Below, piece by piece: positions 21,031 to 30,416 of a stretch of 64,000 nt of DNA (the first letter of the stretch is position 1; each line of letters begins with the position of its first letter). The stretch is from Owenia fusiformis (taxonomy: Eukaryota; Annelida; Polychaeta; Sabellida; Oweniidae): assembly GCA_903813345.2 (NCBI GenBank), contig CAIIXF020000001.1, positions 34,069,366 to 34,133,365 on the forward strand, given 5' to 3'. Position numbers and translations under genes: made by a program. The notes under the pieces were generated by a model. It made no database searches. It was not told the origin of the DNA and saw nothing but the letters and a program-made list of their open reading frames with translations.

Positions 21031-21720
21031 GAACTTGTAAAAGTGAAAGTAAAAGAATTTTCAATAAGATACTCAATTGAAAGATCTAAAACAAAAGCAT
21101 GTAAAAGGATAGAAAATGAAAATAAACTTATTTGTCTAGAAAGGCTAGTTACACCAAATGAATCTCAGAAAAGTGAAATTAACTGAAGAAGTACACATGA
21201 GCAGGGGGATTAAGCAAGGATGTCCATTGTCTGCCCTACTTTTCATCATATCAATGGAAATGTTAAATTTAAGTATTAAACAAAGTGAAAATATCCGTGG
21301 AATTAATGTCAAATTAAAGGAGGACCAATTTGAAATTAAAACAGCATTATATGCAGATGATTGCACACTTTTCCTTGCAGATGAGCATTCCATAAAGAAT
21401 GCCATAAAGAAAATAAATATGTTTTGCAAACTTATTTAGAAAAATGGAACAGAAGAGATTTAACCATTTTGGGAAAAATATTAATAATAAAGTCACTTGC
21501 ACGCCCAAAACTTATTTATAGTGCATATATTCTTCCAATTTCAAAAGATATGATTTTAAAAATAAATAAAATACTATTTAATTTTATTTGGAACGGCAAA
21601 GACCGGATTAAAAGAAATATACTATATAAAGATATTTCAGAAGGAGGTGTGAATATGATTAATATCGAAAATCAATTCAGTGCTTTAAAGCATCTTGGAT
21701 AGATAGAATTTTCCATCCTG
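21031..21720 (+). pseudogene. LINE ORF2 reverse transcriptase fragment with internal deletions
   Basis: After 'ENKLICLERLVTPNES' the reading jumps to 'VHMSRGIKQGCPLSALLFII' and 'ALYADDCTLFLAD', the RT block containing the catalytic YADD. The N-terminal RT blocks are missing, so a deletion of several hundred bases lies near 21150. A further deletion near 21425 leads to the thumb/connection region 'KSLARPKLIYSAYILP' and 'LFNFIWNGK'. The same motifs are in the 46.1 kb LINE. Confidence 0.85.
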
Positions 21721-21750
21721 GTGAAAAAAATCAGTGGAATGATTTACCCC

Positions 21751-22174
21751 GAACTCCCGTGCAGTGATATATCACTGCGGCGGGCAGGTATCTCACCGTA
21801 AGCATGGTAACTTCGTAATAAACAATTGACGTGATTGGTTCTAGTCCCATGCTCAGGTCGCGTGATTGTAAAATTTAGACAATTTCATTGGTTGAATTGC
21901 GCGTATTAACTAATAAACAACACGTGCGGTAACTATTATCAACAAAACTTTACTCAGAATTCCTTTCCGCGGTGATTTCTTCTCATATTTCAATAATTTT
22001 GAAATATTTTGACAAAATAATGTTTGGGAAACATTCATGAATACATATTTTATAAGTTGTGTGAAAATTGACCACATATGCGATGAAAAGGGGAACTATT
22101 TTCCCCAAGTTTTGGGGATTTGCTTCATCTGCCCGCCGCAGTGTCTATACCGAGACACTGTATTGGAGTTCGTG
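21751..22174. mobile_element. ~424-bp inverted-repeat element inside the LINE
   Basis: Ends are 'cgaactccc...cactgcggcgggcag' at the left and the complement '...ctgcccgccgcagtg...ggagttcg' at the right, each with a small subterminal hairpin (cagtgatatatcactg; cagtgtctcggtatagacactg on the other strand). TTTACCCC is present at 21743-21750 and again at 22175-22182, consistent with an 8-bp target duplication, although the right terminus then carries 4 extra bases. No transposase. Interior has 'gcgtgattg' and 'gacgtgattggtt' motifs. Superfamily unassigned; 8-bp TSD would fit hAT or P-like. Confidence 0.75.
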
Positions 22175-22182
22175 TTTTACCC

Positions 22183-22594
22183 CTGTGGATTTTAATAAAA
22201 TAACATCGAATAATGAAATACTCCTTAGAATGAATTTTAATTCTGCTAAAGAGATGCCACTCTTATTAAGTATCCCTAAATTTTATCAAGAAGTATTATT
22301 AGGTTTCAATAAATGTAAAGACAGAGGGAATAATATAGCTATAAATCATGACAAACTCTGTCAAGAATCAATTTTTGGAAACTATTTGTTTAAGAAAAAT
22401 AATGGAGAGTGTCTGTTTTTTTAATCTTGGATTAAAAGCGATATTCTTTATATAAAGGATATCATAGATGTGAATGGCAATGTACTTAAAGAAGAACATA
22501 TTTTAGGAAAATTAAAAGACAAGAGAAACTGGATTTCAGAAATATCTTTAGCGAGGAAAATACTGCAACCTTTCGAAAAAATAATGAAACCTAA
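22183..22594 (+). pseudogene. LINE ORF2 C-terminal region, segment before gypsy insertion
   Basis: Reads 'PVDFNKITSNNEILLRMNF', 'IPKFYQEVLLGFNKCKD', 'ESIFGNYLFKKNN', then after a stop 'LGKLKDKRNWISEISLARK'. This parallels 'SLDILLKMNVFSKDQLEGL', 'FYKQVLKAFNSCKD' and 'LRNKINWISEYFQVSIAMK' in the 46.1 kb LINE. The open frame that begins at 22068 is a fusion of the small element's tail with this LINE piece. It stops where the LTR begins at 22595. Confidence 0.85.
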
Positions 22595-23150
22595 TGTAAC
22601 CATGGGGCGAGGGACAACACATGGGAACACGAAAAATGATGTAAAACTATAAAACACTGATTTATTTCAAAAATATATATGCAAATGGAATAAAATATCT
22701 GGTTTAAAGTGACAATCTAGCTTAAAGTGAATAGCTAGCTTAAAGTGAGTAGTTAGCTTAAAGTGAATAGCTAACTTAAAGTGAATACTATCTAGCTCAA
22801 AAATCTATCTGTCTAAATGACCAAAATCTATCTGCCTAAATGACCAAAATCTATCTGCCTAAATGACCAAAATCTATCTGCCTAAATGACCAGGCCACCC
22901 GCTAGGGCACCCACACTTGACCCTAAATATATCTCAACAGGGTGGTGAGTATTAGCACTAGAAAGCCCACTGGTAGACCCGTGGAAGGTCCTGGCTGTTT
23001 GAAAGTTGAGGCTAATACTGAAGAAAACATGTGAAGTGTGAATGAAAGTTAAGCTCCCAGCAGGGTTTGATTAGCCTACAGAAAACTGTAAAATGAAATA
23101 TTTAGCCCTCCATAACAGGGTTATTGAAAATATAAAAATCCAAATGTCAC
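22595..23150 (-). repeat. 3' LTR of gypsy element 1
   Basis: Starts (plus strand) 'tgtaaccatgg' and ends 'ccaaatgtcac'. Contains tandem 18-bp units 'agcttaaagtgaatagct' (about 22700-22790) and 23-bp units 'ctatctgcctaaatgaccaaaat' (about 22800-22890). The junction with the body on the minus strand is '...gtgtggg|tgacattt', a short purine-rich run that may be the polypurine tract. Confidence 0.9.
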
Positions 23151-23456
23151 CCACACGCGGACATTGTCATAATTTGTCCCAAATTATCCTTAACATTTGG
23201 CTTACCACAGGAATATAAAAACTTAACTGAAAAACATTAAACTGTCACACACACGTGGGAAAATAACAATATGAAGTACCATTATAAAGGTTTATCCTCC
23301 CCTTAATAGCATCCACTACCTAAAATGGTAGTTTATAAAATTATAATCTCATATTACAAAGTAACTGAAAACACCAAACTTTTTATGTGATTTTAATTTT
23401 TTTTTAAACACGAACTACTTTCAAAATATAAAATTCTCTTTCTAGTTCACCTGAAC

Positions 23457-23720
23457 TTAAATTACCTTATTTAGATACACCCTAAAAAAATATACCGCAA
23501 AATACACCGCAAAATCAGAGGGTTGCGATTTTTTGAATGCATCTTTGTCACCATTTTCATCTCTAATGTTTGGTGGCAATTCTTTAATGTCTTTCCTATT
23601 GACACATTTGGTAACGGATTCATCATCAGCTTGTTTTATTGTATAGACGTCATCTTTCTTTGATACTATTTCATAAATTTCTTCTTCATACGATCGAGTC
23701 TTGTATTTTGTTCCTTCCAC
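23457..23720 (-). pseudogene. C-terminal tail of gypsy 1 integrase (out of frame)
   Basis: Motifs 'YEEEIYEIVSKKDDVYTIKQ' continue the integrase C-terminal domain that ends prematurely with '...GRNKIQDSIV' at 23686. A 1-nt insertion near 23695 separates them. Last residues are K/D-rich with no motif. Confidence 0.75.
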
Positions 23721-25107
23721 TTATTCGTTTCCTGTTTAATACTTTGCTTCCCACGTTTAGGTCATCTGTCCTTGATTTCTTATCATGAAGATCCTTTCTT
23801 CTATCAGCTTCTGTCTCTATTCTTTTTAAGGCTATTTGGTTCGCGTCTTGTAGCTTCTGTTTGTGTTGTTTAATCCAATCCTCATCTTCGTCCATTTCTC
23901 CTTCACTGACATCAAGTTGAATGCAGATAGGTAGTCTTGGAAGTCTCCCAAACATTAAGTAGAACGGTGAGTACCCTGTAGTGCTATGTGGTGTGATGTT
24001 GTAGCAGTATGTGAGTTCTCGAATGTATTCTGGCCACTTCCTTTTCTTATCTTGTTCTAAAGTTGTAAGAAGTGAATGTAGTGTTCTGTTGTAACGTTCA
24101 CACTGTCCATTACCTTCTGGGTGGTAAGGAGTAGTCCTAGATTTCTTGATGTTGTATGTCTTACACAGACACTTGATTACATTGCTTTCAAAATTACGTC
24201 CTTGGTCACTGTGAAAACGTTTTGGTACACCATACACTTGTATAAAGGATTTCAGCAAGACTTTAGCCACTGTTTCTGCCTTTTGATCTTTTGTTGGTTC
24301 TGTAACCGTCAGTTTGGTAAAAGCATCGGTGATTTCTAAGACATTCTCCATGCCATTGGAAGCTTTCTCTAGTAACGTGAAGTCAAGAAACACTAGATCC
24401 AAAGGTCTCTTTGATGTTAATCGTCCTAGAGGTGTCACGATCTTGTGGTATGGTAACTTACCAAAGACACATCTACTACAATTCTTGATCCAATCGATTA
24501 CATCATTGTGGATTTCTGTCCAGTAGAATCGTTGTCGAATAAGTTTCTCAGTTCTCTCTATTCCTTGGTGTCCAGTGTAATCATGTAGACTTTTCAGCAC
24601 TTCTTCCCTTAGCACTTCTGGCACAACAGCTTGCATTATGGCTCTGTCATTATCATGCGATTTCCTGTAAAGTATGTTGTTGTATATTGTAAGATTCTTC
24701 AGCTGTAGCACAAGTTTTCTTTGACTCTTGGTTAACTTCTTTATAACTTTGTTTGTAGGTTTGTACTTTGTCTCTACCATTTCGGTGACTAGTGATATAT
24801 CTTTGTCTTTCTCTTGTAGTTCTCTAAAACCTTCTTTTGTTATACTTGGTAGAAGTGTTGTTTCAGCTGGTGCGATTTCTGCTTCTATGGACATCACATT
24901 CGAACGAGTATGTTTCAGCTCACAAGATAGATCAGGGATTTGTGTTGTTTTTGTTAAATGTCCAATGACACTCATGGCGCTCACTTCAAATTGTTCTTCT
25001 TTCTCGTCTTCTTCCTCATCCGAGCTATGTTCAAGTCTCGATAAGATGTCTGCTGCAACATTGGTTGAGCCTGGCTTGTATTTGATTTCGAAATTGAAAA
25101 AAGGCAA
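23686..25107 (-). CDS. Gypsy 1 integrase (with end of RNase H/connection)
   Basis: 473 residues in one open frame. It begins at the end of the RNase H region ('FFNFEIKYKPGSTNVAADIL'). A zinc-binding HHCC is at H175, H180, C210 and C213, and the DDE catalytic core at D242 ('VFLDFT'), D301 ('HSDQGRNFES') and E337 ('GQCERYNRT'). The C-terminal domain starts at 'DLNVGSKVLNRKR'. Integrase inserts the cDNA into host chromatin and would be cut from a Gag-Pol polyprotein, so it has no start codon of its own. It is separated from the RT frame by one extra T in a run of six near 25095. All catalytic residues are intact. Confidence 0.92.
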   Translation of the reverse strand: MPFFNFEIKYKPGSTNVAADILSRLEHSSDEEEDEKEEQFEVSAMSVIGHLTKTTQIPDLSCELKHTRSNVMSIEAEIAPAETTLLPSITKEGFRELQEKDKDISLVTEMVETKYKPTNKVIKKLTKSQRKLVLQLKNLTIYNNILYRKSHDNDRAIMQAVVPEVLREEVLKSLHDYTGHQGIERTEKLIRQRFYWTEIHNDVIDWIKNCSRCVFGKLPYHKIVTPLGRLTSKRPLDLVFLDFTLLEKASNGMENVLEITDAFTKLTVTEPTKDQKAETVAKVLLKSFIQVYGVPKRFHSDQGRNFESNVIKCLCKTYNIKKSRTTPYHPEGNGQCERYNRTLHSLLTTLEQDKKRKWPEYIRELTYCYNITPHSTTGYSPFYLMFGRLPRLPICIQLDVSEGEMDEDEDWIKQHKQKLQDANQIALKRIETEADRRKDLHDKKSRTDDLNVGSKVLNRKRISGRNKIQDSIV

Positions 25108-26092
25108 GATCTGATACCCAGCGCTGTTCTACTGCAGGCAGTTTCTTTTTGTACATGATGTATGTCAGTGGATTGTTGTCTGTGAAAACAGTAAATGTAG
25201 AACCAAGCAGGTAATCTCTGAACCTCTCTGTGATAGCCCACTTCAGTGCTAGTAGTTCAAGTTTCTTTGAAGAATAATTTTTCATGTTCTTTTCTGAACC
25301 TCTCAGGGATCTGCTTCCATAACTGATGACTCGGAGTTTACCATTCTGAAGTTGTTGCAATTCAGCGCCCAGTCCCGATGATGATGCGTCTGTTTCTAGG
25401 GTAAAGGGTTTAGAATAGTCGGCAAATGCGAGTACTGAAGCTGTGGATAACATCTTCTTCAATTCATCTTGAGTTTCCGAGCACTCATTTGTCCACAGTT
25501 TTTCTATGTTCTCTGTTTTCTTTTGTGTTCTCTTTGTTACTTTCTGAACTAAGTTATGGAGTGGTTGAGCTATGCTGGCATAACCTTTCACAAATCTTCT
25601 ATGGTAACCAGCCATCCCTAAAAATTGTCGTAGATCTTTCAATGTTTTTGGTCGTTTCCAGTTAACAATCACCTTTATTTTCTCTGGGTCTGGTTCAATA
25701 CCTTCTTTGGATATTCTGTAGCCTAGATATGTAACTTTCTTCTTGAAGAAGTCACATTTTCTTAGTTCAAGTTTCAGGTTGTAGTTTTGTAGGATTGAAA
25801 ATACTTTCTCAAGTCTTTCGATCATTTCGTCTACTGTAGAGGAGAAAACTAGGATGTCATCGAGGTAGACTAGTAGTGACTTGAACATCTCGTCTTTGAA
25901 GGCCATAGTCATTAACCGTTGATATGTCGCTGGTGCGTTACAGAGTCCAAATGGCATTCGAAGATATGCAAAAATTCCAAGAGGTGTTGTGAAGCTAGTT
26001 TTGTGTATGTCTTCCTCTGCAACTTTTATCTGGTGGTAAGCGCTCTGGAGGTCGAGGCTGGAGAACCACTCTGCGTTGATCAGTGCATCCAT
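25031..26092 (-). CDS. Gypsy 1 reverse transcriptase and RNase H
   Basis: 353 residues. Contains 'SSLDLQSAYHQIKV', 'FGLCNAPATYQRLM', the catalytic 'VYLDDILVFS' (residues ~75-84), the thumb 'YHRRFVKGY', and RNase H motifs 'FTLETDASSSGLGAELQQ', 'KLELLALKWAI' and 'FTVFTDNNPLTYI' (catalytic D, E, D). Copies genomic RNA to cDNA and removes the RNA strand. The start is not real: the domain begins in the gag-pol frame upstream and enters this frame where one T is missing near 26125. The frame is lost at its 3' end at the T run near 25095. Confidence 0.93.
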   Translation of the reverse strand: MDALINAEWFSSLDLQSAYHQIKVAEEDIHKTSFTTPLGIFAYLRMPFGLCNAPATYQRLMTMAFKDEMFKSLLVYLDDILVFSSTVDEMIERLEKVFSILQNYNLKLELRKCDFFKKKVTYLGYRISKEGIEPDPEKIKVIVNWKRPKTLKDLRQFLGMAGYHRRFVKGYASIAQPLHNLVQKVTKRTQKKTENIEKLWTNECSETQDELKKMLSTASVLAFADYSKPFTLETDASSSGLGAELQQLQNGKLRVISYGSRSLRGSEKNMKNYSSKKLELLALKWAITERFRDYLLGSTFTVFTDNNPLTYIMYKKKLPAVEQRWVSDLAFFQFRNQIQARLNQCCSRHLIET

Positions 26093-28461
26093 GCTCTCTT
26101 GAATCCTTGGAAGGGGAAAACATCTTTCTTTGTATTGTTGTTCAGGTTTCTGTAGTCAACGCAAAGTCTTAAAGAATTATTTTTCTTCCTCACTATGACT
26201 ATAGGACTGGCAAAGTTGCTCTCACTTGGTTGTATAATCTTCTTTTGGACTAAAGTGTCTATATGTTCTTTCAGTTCTTGGAATATGGCTGGCGGTATTC
26301 TTCGATATGGTTTATTTACAACAAATCCTTCAGGAGTTTGTATTTTATGGACTATTGCATCTGTGTATCCTAAGTCATTCTCATCGGATCCAAATATGTC
26401 GTGATATTTCTTGAAAAGTTCTGCTGTCTTGTTATACTCCACTTCATTTCCTGGGAAATCTTTCAAAATTTTTTCAATTTGATCATTTACATGTTGTGGT
26501 ACTCTAGTTGTAGTCGGAGTAGATTGTGCATCTTCCATCTTGTTGTGTCCAATTGTATTTGTGAGTTCAACTGTACATGTATTCATACTACATGTGACCC
26601 TGCAGCAGCTAACTGAGACTGGTTGAACTGTTCCAACAGGAGTTCTCACAGGCAGGAAAACACTAACTTCAGATGGATTCATAATCTTGATCATTGAACA
26701 GCCTGATTTTGCGTCGATGTAGCCTGAGATAAGTAGGACGTTCCCTGGTAATGTAGATTCCAATGGTTCAACTATTCCTTGTCCTCGGAAACTTCCAGTG
26801 TAGACAGGTACATTAAGTGTTGTTGATGGTGGAATAAGAGACTTTTCTTTCACTCTAATTAAGTGTGTTTTCTGGACTTCTTTATCTATGTTGTCATCTG
26901 GTTCCAGATATTTCAAGATGTTCATTCCTATCAAGATTTCTGGGTAGGCTCCTGACTCTGAGTGTACTAAGATTCCACAGTCTTTTATTAAGACATCTTT
27001 TATTGTTATATCTTCAATTAATAGACCCTTATATGGTATCTTGAGATTGTTCGCAGCTTTGAGATCCAGCATTTGAAATTGTTGAAGTTCTTTGTTGAAG
27101 TGTTTCTTGTAGAATTCTAATGACATCATGGTGACACTACTGCCGGAATCCATTACTCCAGTTGTTTGAATTTCTCCTATTTTTATATTCCATACTGGTG
27201 TTTTTCCAACAATCTTTTCCATGTTTGGATGAATAGTTGTATCTGCTGTTACATTTGTTATCACTTCGTTTGATGTGGCTCCTGTATTACTCTGGTTGTC
27301 TACGTTTTGGTTACTTTGATTGTTGTTGAATTGGTTGTATCCTCCTCTATTGTAGTTAAATCCTCGTAATCTGCCAGAACCCCTTCTGTTGTTGTACTGA
27401 CCCCTGTTCTGTCCTCGACCAAATCCATTGTTGAAATTATTCTGACCCCTAAAGTTGTGGTAGTTTCTTTGGTAGCCATTGTTGTTGAAATTGTTTGAGT
27501 TATTTTCAGAGTTGTCATTGTTATTTCGCTTAAGATGGTTGATCTCCTTCTCGATCTTTTCCTGTTTATCCAAAATCTTTTGTAGTGTAATTTGTAGTGA
27601 TGAGTCATTGTCTCTTGAGCTAACTGCACTTGAAGAAACTTTCCGCTGCTCATTTTCATTCAACTCAAATTTGAAAGCAATTTCTCTCAATTGGTGAAAT
27701 GTGATGTTATTGTTCAAATCTGATATTCTCTGAAGTTCCCATCTTAGTTTAGGCTCATAGGCTCCTACTATCAGTTGTTCCTTCAGTAGTTTATCTCCTT
27801 CTAGGTGTTCATGGCTTTGTTTTACGATGTCCATCAGCTTCATTAACGACTGTGTATACTGTGATATGGTTTCATTGTGGTTTTGTTTCCTCGTGTAGAA
27901 CTCAGTCATTGATTTGTGTGGTGATTCTACGATACCAAACACTCTCTTCAATGTTCTGTAGATATCCTCAGGTGATGGGTTGTTTGATAAATATCTTATT
28001 TCACGCCGTGGATTTGGTCCTAAGTGGTAGATTATATCGTCAATCTTTTCATCATTCTTGTTGATACTCTTTGTTGCTATTTTTGCATCTTCACACCAGT
28101 CGTAGACATCTTCGTCAGTCTTTCCAAAGAACTTCTGAAGTTTAGGTTTGTTGTAAAGAAGTTTCGTTTCAGTTGAGTTAACCTGACTTGTTTCCTGATG
28201 TTCTTTAGTCCTGGTATTAGGGACTGTTGTGTCAGGATTTATGTTGTATTTTTCCTGCAGCGATGTAAGTTCTCTCTCAAGTTTTATCATTCTCAGCTTT
28301 TCTTGTACTTCAACTTTTTCTTCATCCTCTAGTTCCTTGGCTAAGTCATCAATCATCGCTTTCCTGATATCCTTTGGTTTGACATCCCCTGGGTTAGTCT
28401 CCTGTCCCAAGACAAATTTTTCATCCGGTGATTCAAGTGGCGGCACGTCTTTTTCAGCCAT
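26080..28461 (-). CDS. Gypsy 1 Gag-protease-RT N terminus
   Basis: Best start is the ATG at 28461 ('MAEKDVPPLESPDEKF'), as the upstream 38 in-frame residues look like leader translation. Residues ~30-75 are a charged coiled-coil-like segment. ~100-285 is the Gag capsid-like region ('YNKPKLQKFFGKTDEDVYDW'). ~318-385 is an N/G/R/Q-rich basic stretch that probably replaces the CCHC zinc knuckle, which is absent. An aspartic protease has its active site in 'GVMDSGSSVT' (~435-443) and a later 'EILIGMNIL' (~508-516). RT begins at ~716 ('YRRIPPAIFQELKEHI', 'LRLCVDYRNLN'). The frame ends after 'KDVF' because of a missing T near 26125. Neighbours in order on the same strand are RT-RH and IN. Confidence 0.92.
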   Translation of the reverse strand: MAEKDVPPLESPDEKFVLGQETNPGDVKPKDIRKAMIDDLAKELEDEEKVEVQEKLRMIKLERELTSLQEKYNINPDTTVPNTRTKEHQETSQVNSTETKLLYNKPKLQKFFGKTDEDVYDWCEDAKIATKSINKNDEKIDDIIYHLGPNPRREIRYLSNNPSPEDIYRTLKRVFGIVESPHKSMTEFYTRKQNHNETISQYTQSLMKLMDIVKQSHEHLEGDKLLKEQLIVGAYEPKLRWELQRISDLNNNITFHQLREIAFKFELNENEQRKVSSSAVSSRDNDSSLQITLQKILDKQEKIEKEINHLKRNNNDNSENNSNNFNNNGYQRNYHNFRGQNNFNNGFGRGQNRGQYNNRRGSGRLRGFNYNRGGYNQFNNNQSNQNVDNQSNTGATSNEVITNVTADTTIHPNMEKIVGKTPVWNIKIGEIQTTGVMDSGSSVTMMSLEFYKKHFNKELQQFQMLDLKAANNLKIPYKGLLIEDITIKDVLIKDCGILVHSESGAYPEILIGMNILKYLEPDDNIDKEVQKTHLIRVKEKSLIPPSTTLNVPVYTGSFRGQGIVEPLESTLPGNVLLISGYIDAKSGCSMIKIMNPSEVSVFLPVRTPVGTVQPVSVSCCRVTCSMNTCTVELTNTIGHNKMEDAQSTPTTTRVPQHVNDQIEKILKDFPGNEVEYNKTAELFKKYHDIFGSDENDLGYTDAIVHKIQTPEGFVVNKPYRRIPPAIFQELKEHIDTLVQKKIIQPSESNFASPIVIVRKKNNSLRLCVDYRNLNNNTKKDVFPFQGFKRAWMH

Positions 28462-29613
28462 TGTTTTTGATATAAAATGAAAACGCGCACGCAGCGATAT
28501 GATAAAATACTCTGATTTCGCGTTGTATGTACAAAACCTGCGGAAAATTACACGAAAATGTTTAAAATATATCACCGATAAAATACATCCTGTTGAGAAT
28601 ATGTATAATTGTCCGGGGTACTAGTCTAATATGATCTTATAAACTTGTAGTACTAGAACATGCACTATACTCTGTCCAGTCTACTATTAATACATCAATA
28701 AAAATTCAGACAATATAAATGTCAAGGGCACTATGAGATTTTAATTAAAATTGTTACGTTGAACTAACACAATAACTTGTGTCTGGGCTACTATATAGAA
28801 CATAAGGTTAAGTGGAGGTACCATATACTGATGTAAAGTTGTCAAACTTAAATTGGACACTTTTATGCACCAAATATCAAGATATACACGCTTGAAATAT
28901 AGACAATAGATAATGACTGGTAAGTTGTGTGTTAAATGGAATACACAAAAAGTAATTTATAAAAGTCAACATGTATACTCAGAAACCAATGTCCTGGATA
29001 CTATTTGGCAAGCTGGACTTTTATTGACTCACACCAAAATACTACTAGTGTCCTCATTGACCTTGCTAGAAATTATGTTGCTCAGTTTTATGCATGGCTT
29101 CACAGTCCAAACTTTTATCAAAGTCCATGAAGTATAATCAGCTGATTCAAATGTAGCTATTCAAGCAATGTTCATTCATCAATGTTAATTAGCTAGGCAA
29201 AATTCAACTGTTGCCATTCAAACAATGTTCATTCAGGTGATGTGAGATTATTATATAGGACTGCAATTCAATGTTTATGTGACTCCCTTGCAAAATAATG
29301 CAGCATGGAATATTGCCAATGTCTATGTGAAAAATTGCAGTTTTATGCCAATCATAAATAGTTCAATCTCAAGTTGTGTTGATCTTTGACGCTTTTCCAT
29401 ATGTCTTTATCCGTACCACTTACTTGGTTTACCCGACTTCCATCAGTATTAGCTTATGTGGCCTGGTCATAAAAAAATATCTACCTATCCATAAAACAGT
29501 AGCCTAACAATAGCCTAGCAATTGGGAAATGAATTTCTATATTACGTGTCGGTATTCAAAAACCAGTGAAATATCAATGTAACATCAGTGTATTGTAACA
29601 CCCGCAGTACCAG
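28462..29613 (-). other. Gypsy 1 leader and primer-binding site
   Basis: About 1.15 kb with no supported ORF between 5' LTR and gag. Immediately inside the LTR, minus-strand bases 29612-29595 read TGGTACTGCGGGTGTTAC, starting with the TGG expected to pair with a tRNA CCA end. I cannot assign the tRNA. Two imperfect copies of 'caatgttcattca..tg' (about 29166 and 29224) are the only repeats. Confidence 0.65.
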
Positions 29614-30188
29614 TGTAACCATGGGGCGAGGGACAACACATGGGAACACGAAAAATGATGTAAAACTATAAAACACTGATTTATTTCAAAAATATATATG
29701 CAAATGGAATAAAATATCTGGTTTAAAGTGACAATCTAGCTTAAAGTGAATAGCTAGCTTAAAGTGAATAGTTAGCTTAAAGTGAATAGCTAACTTAAAG
29801 TGAATAGCCAACTTAAAGTGAATACTATCTAGCTCAAAAATCTATCTGTCTAAATGACCAAAATCTATCTGCCTAAATGACCAAAATCTATCTGACTAAA
29901 TGACCAAAATCTATCTGCCTAAATGACCAGGCCACCCGCTAGGGCACCCACACTTGACCCTGAATATATCTCAACAGGGTGGTGAGTATTAGCACTAGAA
30001 AGCCCACTGGTAGACCCGTGGCAGGTCCTGGCTGTTTGAAAGTTGAGGCTAATACTGAAGAAAACATGTGAAGTGTGAATGAAAGTTAAGCTCCCAGCAG
30101 GGTTTGATTAGCCTACAGAAAACTGTAAAATGAAATATTTAGCCCTCCATAACAGGGTTATTGAAAATATAAAAATCCAAATGTCACA
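29614..30188 (-). repeat. 5' LTR of gypsy element 1
   Basis: Same sequence as 22595-23150 with one additional 18-bp unit and four substitutions. Ends '...aaatgtcaca' followed by the CTAA target duplicate. Confidence 0.92.
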
Positions 30189-30192
30189 CTAA

Positions 30193-30416
30193 AATTGCTA
30201 AGTTTGTAAAAATTATGAAAGGACATTTTTTTACACAAATAATAAAAAAGTATTCTTCAAATATCAAAAATCTAAGTTTTTCTTTCCTAGAGTATCATAA
30301 CAAGGAAAGGATGTACACTAAAGATAAATGGAAGATTGATTTTAAATTTCACATAAATTGGAAAATGTATTTTAATAAAAAGATTATAGCAATTGTTGAT
30401 AAAAAGGTACACTCCC
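30193..30416 (+). pseudogene. Last LINE ORF2 piece after gypsy insertion
   Basis: Reads 'YTKDKWKIDFKFHINWKMYF' and 'KKIIAIVDKKV', parallel to 'KWEKDFCITNQCKIDEINWQ' and 'KIIKIKDKKVANFN' in the 46.1 kb LINE. Homology stops at about 30416 where unrelated sequence begins, so the LINE 3' end and poly-A are absent. Confidence 0.75.

Larger units (their letters stand above)
22595..30188 (-). mobile_element. Young Ty3/gypsy LTR retrotransposon, ~7.6 kb
   Basis: Flanked by CTAA at 22591-22594 and 30189-30192 (4-bp TSD) and inserted in the LINE. LTRs at 22595-23150 and 29614-30188 differ by four substitutions and one 18-bp repeat unit. On the minus strand the order is 5' LTR, ~1.15 kb leader, gag-protease-RT start, RT-RNase H, integrase, tail, 3' LTR. 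That gag-PR-RT-RH-IN order is diagnostic of Ty3/gypsy. Three single-base frameshifts break pol, two of them in T homopolymers. No env-like ORF. Confidence 0.95.
18955..30416 (+). mobile_element. Decayed Tx1/L1-type LINE, split by two later insertions
   Basis: In order: ORF1 remnant with zinc knuckles and NADAR-like domain; AT-rich spacer; ORF2 endonuclease; RT motif fragment; a small inverted-repeat element; ORF2 C-terminal region; a full gypsy element; last ORF2 piece. The protein pieces on either side of each insertion line up with the continuous reading in the second LINE copy at 46103-47660, which shows they are one element. The 5' end is truncated, the 3' end is cut at about 30416, and there are internal deletions and several frameshifts, so it is long dead. 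Confidence 0.85.

Noticed and set aside
26080-26140. Programmed -1 frameshift in gypsy 1
   Set aside because: It lies in the middle of the RT domain and is explained by loss of one T in a run; no slippery site plus pseudoknot is evident.
28462-29613. A possible env or extra gene in gypsy 1 leader
   Set aside because: Only one short plus-strand frame (28913-29137) without signal peptide or motif; the region is the 5' leader.
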